Shown here piece by piece: positions 49,012 through 53,254 of a stretch of 53,254 nucleotides of DNA. A program made the translations under genes and the position numbers. The stretch covers positions 163,845 to 217,098 of the forward strand of contig VBBN01000027.1 in NCBI GenBank assembly GCA_005888735.1, given 5' to 3'. Within the stretch, counting starts at the first letter, position 1. Each line of letters starts with the position of its first letter. This DNA comes from Candidatus Bathyarchaeota archaeon. Lineage in GTDB: Archaea; Thermoproteota; Bathyarchaeia; 40CM-2-53-6. The notes beneath the pieces were generated by a model. That model saw only the letters and a list, made by a program, of their open reading frames with translations. It was not told the DNA's origin and searched no databases.

Positions 49012-51036
49012 TCAGACCTGTCCACCTATACTGGTGTTTTTCCTCTTTCTCAGAGTTATCAATACAGCGAGACTCATTATGATTGCGGTGATTCCTAGCA
49101 CGGCATAGTAGAAGAGTGAAGGTGAGACGCCGAAGATTGTTGGGGTTTGAACCTCGGTCGGCGATGATGGGGCGTTCACCGTGACCGTCGACGTTGCCTG
49201 GCTTCTAGATCCTGCATTGTCGGATGCTGTGATGCTTATGGTGAAAGAGCCTGCGGAGGCGTAAGTGTGCATGTCGGAGGTAGTGCTGCTGCCTAGACTA
49301 TCTATTGCGGTTCCATCCCCCCAGTTGATGCTGATAGAGGAAACGGTGCCATCAGGGTCCCTCGCAGAGAAGAGGACAGTTACACTGTTGCCCGCAACGA
49401 CCGGATTCGGTGAAACGCTAACACTGCTCATCGAAGGAGGTAGATTTTTGATAACCTTAACGAACGTCTGCGATCCGAAAGAACCGCTGTTGTCCGTCGC
49501 ATTCACAAGAATTGTGAAGGTTTGAGTTTGCGAGTTACCTGTGTTGGCATAGGTGTGGGTGGCGTATGTTGTTATTGTCGGCCCATTAGGAGGAGCGAGG
49601 CTAGACTGATAGACTCCCACGACCTGAGAGATGGGGAGGCCACAGCCCACATCCCAAGGATCATCAGCGGAATTGGCGTCACCTTTCGTATAGAATCCTA
49701 CTTGGGAACAGCCTGACTGCGCACCCGCGGGCATCACGCTGACGACACGGTGGATCACAAGGTAGTTCGTGTCTGCCCATCCTACCGGTCTGAACGCGAT
49801 GATGGTCCCTTGGGCGATCATGGCGGGGTCTTCCCATCTGACTAGTATAATTGCCCCTAGCGGGAGGACACAATTAGTAGCGGGACACATGCTATTAGAG
49901 GAAATTGTGAGAATCAGGTCTGGTTTTGAGTCGTCACCCCAGTCGACTCTTACCGCCGAAATTGTTCCATCTGAGTCTGAAGCGGTGAAGTTCAACTGGA
50001 CGGGCTGGCCTGTGTTTTGAGGACTTGGCGATAGCCCGGTTATTGTAACTGTGGGCGGTCTGTCTTTCACATTTTCGTCCGCAACGGCGAATCCTCGTCC
50101 TCCGGTGTTGGTCACCGTCACGTTTATCGTGAATGATCGAGACGGGGTATCGCCAGTACTTCGATAGATGTGGCTGTCAACCCTTGCCCCTGTGCTGGGA
50201 CGGGTTGTCGTTCCATCCCCCCAGTTAACGACAATCTCACTGACTGGGCTGGTGCTGTTCACGGCGAACCCTAGTGTTACCGTTTCTCCTGTGCTCGCTG
50301 AGCTAGGAGTGAGACTTGTAATGGCCACGCTGGGGGGAAGGTTGCCTGCATAGATCTTTACATCGTCCAGCCAGAATGTCTCTGATTTGACTGTCGGCCC
50401 GTCTTGCAGCACTAATCCTTCAAACATCACGAGAGTGAAAAGATGCTTGAGAGGGAGACCCAGTCTCATCCAGTCCGCCCGTAGGTTCCGGCTGAAGTGG
50501 TACCACTGGTCCGGCTGGTAACCGTGGAACAGAAACGACCCGATACCTGTCTGGTTCACAAAGGTGAGGGAAGGGTCAGGGTTAAACGCGTAGTCCAGCT
50601 CGGCCGTTGACTCGGCTCCGAAGACCCTGATGTCGAAACCCGCCATCCCGCTCTGATTGTCATAGGGCTGAAGCTTGAACCAAAAACTGAACCCATCCGG
50701 GCTATCCGTGAGGTCTGTAAAATTAACCGGGTCGGCCACAAACTGGCGAAACTGGGTAAAACCTACATTACGGGTCCCGTTGGTGGGAAGGCAATACGTC
50801 TGGGTTATCGGTCCAGAATAGACCTTCGAAGAATAGCCACCGTCAGTATAGGTTGTCGAGTCTAGGGTTGCTGTAGCGTTTCCCACTCCTTCGCAGATCT
50901 CAAAGTTCCAGTTTAGGGGAATCCCCTGCCCGTCAACACCGTTCTCAAAGCTGGGATTCATGATAAGATTCGTCGGAGATGTTGACGCTCTGACGGGAGC
51001 CGTGTTGGTTGGAAAGAGGCCGAGAATGAGCAGCAA
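49012..51036 (-). CDS. Secreted PKD-repeat protein with signal-peptidase (S26B)-like domain nested in a PKD domain
   Basis: Domains (numbered from TTG 51036): signal segment 1-18; CBM/jelly-roll-like domain ~23-232 (LIMNPSFENGVDGQGIPLNW); PKD1 ~235-325 (VVNWGDGTTTRP); PKD2 starting ~327 (VRVDWGDDSKPD), interrupted at ~372-480 by a signal-peptidase-I-like module, then resuming (ATHTYANTGNSQTQTFTI) to ~528; PKD3 ~532-622; then IFGVSPSLFY, one membrane helix and KRKNTSIGGQV. The nested module has SNSMCP (Ser382), a hydrophobic IILVRWEDPAMIAQGTIIAF, YLVIHRVV (His429) and FYTKGDANSADDP (Asp453, Asp459), matching archaeal/ER-type S26B Ser-His-Asp enzymes, including the 6-residue Asp spacing. The frame continues upstream to a better signal peptide (SLRVRALSTIPVLLLLILGL) behind GGAGG, but only ATA at 51078 is in start position. 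Confidence 0.88.
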   Translation of the reverse strand: MLLILGLFPTNTAPVRASTSPTNLIMNPSFENGVDGQGIPLNWNFEICEGVGNATATLDSTTYTDGGYSSKVYSGPITQTYCLPTNGTRNVGFTQFRQFVADPVNFTDLTDSPDGFSFWFKLQPYDNQSGMAGFDIRVFGAESTAELDYAFNPDPSLTFVNQTGIGSFLFHGYQPDQWYHFSRNLRADWMRLGLPLKHLFTLVMFEGLVLQDGPTVKSETFWLDDVKIYAGNLPPSVAITSLTPSSASTGETVTLGFAVNSTSPVSEIVVNWGDGTTTRPSTGARVDSHIYRSTGDTPSRSFTINVTVTNTGGRGFAVADENVKDRPPTVTITGLSPSPQNTGQPVQLNFTASDSDGTISAVRVDWGDDSKPDLILTISSNSMCPATNCVLPLGAIILVRWEDPAMIAQGTIIAFRPVGWADTNYLVIHRVVSVMPAGAQSGCSQVGFYTKGDANSADDPWDVGCGLPISQVVGVYQSSLAPPNGPTITTYATHTYANTGNSQTQTFTILVNATDNSGSFGSQTFVKVIKNLPPSMSSVSVSPNPVVAGNSVTVLFSARDPDGTVSSISINWGDGTAIDSLGSSTTSDMHTYASAGSFTISITASDNAGSRSQATSTVTVNAPSSPTEVQTPTIFGVSPSLFYYAVLGITAIIMSLAVLITLRKRKNTSIGGQV

Positions 51037-51315
51037 AAGAACCGGTATGGTTGACAGTGCCCTTACTCGCAGACTTATGGTGAACGTCCTCCAGCTCTAC
51101 ACCCAACTAAGGCAGTCCGCGCTAAATACTGTTCGCATTCCGGAGCAATATTGAGAAACATGGAGGTTCTCTACGGGTGCAAGTCGTCAGAGCCCTAGTC
51201 TACGATGACTGGACCGAAGTACGATCGTTCTCTTGACTAGGATCAGAGTCAGGTCTGCGAGACAGCGGCACCAAAGATTGCCCACTCCGCTGCCGTGAAC
51301 GCATTAAGCCGAAGC

Positions 51316-52326
51316 TTATGGCGTGGCGGGTGGTGGCAGTGCTGGTTTTTGATTGAAGTCAAAACAGTCCGACATTTCGTCCGCGTTCCGGTCGCGATTG
51401 TTTAGAGGGGATAGATTGAAAACTGATTCGCAGAACTTGACGACGCTGACATGCGAGTGCAGCATCTTAGAGATGTAGCCTTGATTCGCATAAGGACTCA
51501 TCACTATGCACCCGACGCGTGAACCGTACCTGAACTGTGTTCCTTTGTAGCTTGGTTGAGGGTTCAGTCGCATCCAGGTTTCCACATTGGGTGGGCTGAC
51601 TTGGTCATACCAGCCTGCCCAGTCATCCCAGGTGATGAACACCACGGAAGTGGGCCAGAGGCCCCCTTTGACAAGAGCGTTGACTTGATCGACGGTCCAC
51701 TGCATTCCGGTCGTCACGTTTCCCATGGGACCCGCTCTTTGCCGGTCCGGTGGATGTTCGTCGTACTGGCTGGGAGCGTAGAGCCATGAGATGTTGGGCA
51801 GCTTGCCTTCGCCCGCGTCCATTTTGAATTGGTCGGAGGCGTGTTTTCGGATCCCTTGGATTCCGTTCAGGTACTGGAAAGCGTAGCCACCGTAGTTCGC
51901 CCATGTCAATTGCTGTTTTTCGAGACTCAAAGGTAGGGAGGTGTTGAGCCTTGACGGGTCGCCTGGTTTCGGGTTGTCGATGAAGGGTGAGTCCGCCCCG
52001 ATCAACATGAGATGGTTTGGAGTCGATGGCCCGGCGACTTCGGTGAAGAAGTGGTCGCAGAGTCTGAACAGCTTGGCGTATTCAAAGTAGGCCGGTAGGT
52101 CGGCCTGGACGAACTGTTGGCGGACACTTGTCTTGTCGCGGGTCAACCAGACACTGTGGCGGTGATCCGGGTCGCGTGGTGGTGGATTGGGCGATCTGGG
52201 CATTTGAAATCCGTCAGCGTTTGGAAAGGTGCCGAAGTAGTTGTCGAAAGTGTGGTTCTCCTTGACGATGATGACAATGTGCTGAATCTTACCCTTCGAC
52301 AAGCCGGAAGGAGTGTGTCTCGACAT
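51316..52326 (-). CDS. Phosphoesterase-family protein (acid phosphatase / phospholipase C-like)
   Basis: PF04185-type enzyme, alkaline-phosphatase fold, 336 aa. Seen: IQHIVIIVKENHTFDNYFGT with the ENHTFDxYFG start block (Glu and Asn metal/catalytic site), FRLCDHFFTEVAGPSTPNHL, VVFITWDDWAGWYDQVSPPN (metal-binding DDW), VGCIVMSPYANQGYISKMLH and HVSVVKFCESVFNLSPLNNR. Known members cleave phosphomonoesters or phospholipids outside the cell. No signal peptide is seen at the ATG (MSRHTPSGLSKGKIQ), which is odd for the family, so it may be cytosolic or mis-started. Confidence 0.92.
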   Translation of the reverse strand: MSRHTPSGLSKGKIQHIVIIVKENHTFDNYFGTFPNADGFQMPRSPNPPPRDPDHRHSVWLTRDKTSVRQQFVQADLPAYFEYAKLFRLCDHFFTEVAGPSTPNHLMLIGADSPFIDNPKPGDPSRLNTSLPLSLEKQQLTWANYGGYAFQYLNGIQGIRKHASDQFKMDAGEGKLPNISWLYAPSQYDEHPPDRQRAGPMGNVTTGMQWTVDQVNALVKGGLWPTSVVFITWDDWAGWYDQVSPPNVETWMRLNPQPSYKGTQFRYGSRVGCIVMSPYANQGYISKMLHSHVSVVKFCESVFNLSPLNNRDRNADEMSDCFDFNQKPALPPPATP

Positions 52327-52543
52327 GCCCGATTTGGTGCTCTGGGCCGAATTTATGCTCTCTAGAACTCATACTCGGCAGAGACTCAAAAATCAACGGA
52401 ATGAGAAGGCGGCACTCGCAATCACCACGCAAGAAAGCGTGCTCCTCAACATCATACTAGAATGCTCAAAGATTGTGAAGTGTTTCACTAACGAACGAAA
52501 GATTGATAATTTCGCGGACCGTTTTCAGAAATCAGATTAGATC

Positions 52544-53254
52544 TTGAGGACTGAAGCCCTAAGCTGGCTCCTCGAACCAGTCGACCCGGCTGTCAGATTC
52601 CAGACACTTACGGACATTCTGCATCTTCCTCCGGACGACAGAAGAGTCGTCTCCAGCAGGAAGATGGTCGAGTCGTACGCTCCCGTCAGAAATATCCTCA
52701 GGGCCCAAACCAGAGAAGGCTACTGGCCTCCAGAAAATACCTGTTACATGCCGAAGTTTACGGCCGCAGTATGGCCGCTAATCCTCCTCGGCGAGATGGG
52801 CTTGGCTCCTGGGCCGCGGATCAAGACCGCGTGCGAGCGTTTCCTTGATCTTCACCAGATGGACAATGGGTCGTTCTCCTGGATAAGCAATCGGGAGAAT
52901 AGACGTAATTGGAAGATGGAGGAGGAGACCTGTTTGACCGGGAACATGGTCCGGACGCTGATAGTTTTTGGCTACGGTCAGGAACCTCGGGTGAAGAGGG
53001 CTCTTGAGTGGATGCCCGAACATCAACAGGAGGATGGAGGATGGAATTGCGACTACCCACACCGGATAGTCAAGCACAGCTCGTTCATGTCCACAATCGA
53101 ACCATTGTGGGCCTATTCAGAGATCCCGCGGTCCGGATGGACAAGGAAGATGAAACGTGCGATAGAGCGCGGAGCAGAATTTCTACTGATGCACCGCATC
53201 TACAAATCCGACCATCACGACTGGAGACCTACAGAACTTTGGAAGAAAGAACAT
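52544..53254 (+). CDS. Terpenoid-cyclase/prenyltransferase-fold (alpha/alpha toroid) protein, 3' truncated
   Basis: The frame opens at TTG 52544 and runs off the window; 237 codons are seen. Repeated helical units with QxxDGGW-type turns: TREGYWPPENTCYMPKFTAA, ERFLDLHQMDNGSFSWISN, ETCLTGNMVRTLIVFGYGQE, PEHQQEDGGWNCDYP and HSSFMSTIEPLWAYSEIP. The ETCLTGNMVRTL and QQEDGGWNCDYP blocks are typical of squalene-hopene-cyclase/prenyltransferase-like repeat proteins of unknown substrate. The first residues (RTEALSWLLEPVDPAVRFQT) match the usual N-terminus of such soluble proteins, supporting the start. Catalytic DXDD has not appeared in the visible part. Confidence 0.85.
   Translation, partial: MRTEALSWLLEPVDPAVRFQTLTDILHLPPDDRRVVSSRKMVESYAPVRNILRAQTREGYWPPENTCYMPKFTAAVWPLILLGEMGLAPGPRIKTACERFLDLHQMDNGSFSWISNRENRRNWKMEEETCLTGNMVRTLIVFGYGQEPRVKRALEWMPEHQQEDGGWNCDYPHRIVKHSSFMSTIEPLWAYSEIPRSGWTRKMKRAIERGAEFLLMHRIYKSDHHDWRPTELWKKEH

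Noticed and set aside
1-53254. Wholesale reassignment of TAG as a sense codon
   Set aside because: At least ten intact genes end naturally at TAG, and two of the four interrupted genes also carry frameshifts.

Overview
The window looks archaeal. It carries a group II chaperonin (thermosome) subunit, a TATA-binding protein with two direct repeats, an archaeal-type riboflavin-pathway reductase, a tricorn-factor-like M1 aminopeptidase, PurS, a TMEM175-type channel, and many TATA boxes about 26 nt upstream of start codons (leaderless or short-leader mRNAs). TTG and GTG starts are common. Long Ser/Thr/Gly-rich secreted proteins built of about 90-residue Ig-like repeats, and membrane proteins with zinc-ribbon tails, suggest (by inference only) a mesophilic soil or sediment member of the Thermoproteota, such as Bathyarchaeia or Nitrososphaeria.

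Layout. 0-4 kb: thermosome (5' truncated), a decayed interval, a phasin-like helical protein, tbp and a convergent arfC/ribD-like reductase. 4-10 kb: cell-envelope genes (secreted zinc-ribbon-tailed protein, PAP2-like enzyme with a frameshift, small secreted and membrane proteins, a degenerate metalloprotease-like protein), three of them preceded by an identical TATA-proximal element. 10-19 kb: split PurH (cyclohydrolase and AICAR transformylase as separate overlapping genes), a large membrane protein, a HAD phosphatase and an M1 aminopeptidase. 19-35 kb: single-gene units, including an MFS exporter, GNAT, VOC proteins, a tandem Lrp-type ligand-binding protein divergent from an ACT-like regulator, an F420/FMN-type oxidoreductase, an RHH regulator, phosphatases, a thioesterase, small zinc ribbons and ArsM. 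35-46 kb: two giant paralogous Ig-repeat surface proteins with matching promoters, a cohesin-like secreted protein, TMEM175, PurS and a PiT phosphate transporter. 46-53 kb: Rieske oxygenase with a divergent SnoaL-like protein, an arginase-family enzyme, a PKD protein with a signal-peptidase-like domain nested inside a PKD domain, a phosphoesterase, and the start of a terpenoid-cyclase-fold protein.

The most unusual item is the PKD protein at 49.0-51.1 kb: an apparently complete Ser-His-Asp type S26B (signal peptidase I) core sits in a loop of a PKD domain of a C-terminally anchored extracellular protein. The second theme is gene damage: several recognisable genes carry single-base frameshifts and/or in-frame TAG codons. 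Because TAG is also a frequent normal stop here, decay or sequence error is more likely than recoding. The third is leaderless promoters that fix start codons, including two genes whose best start would be non-canonical.
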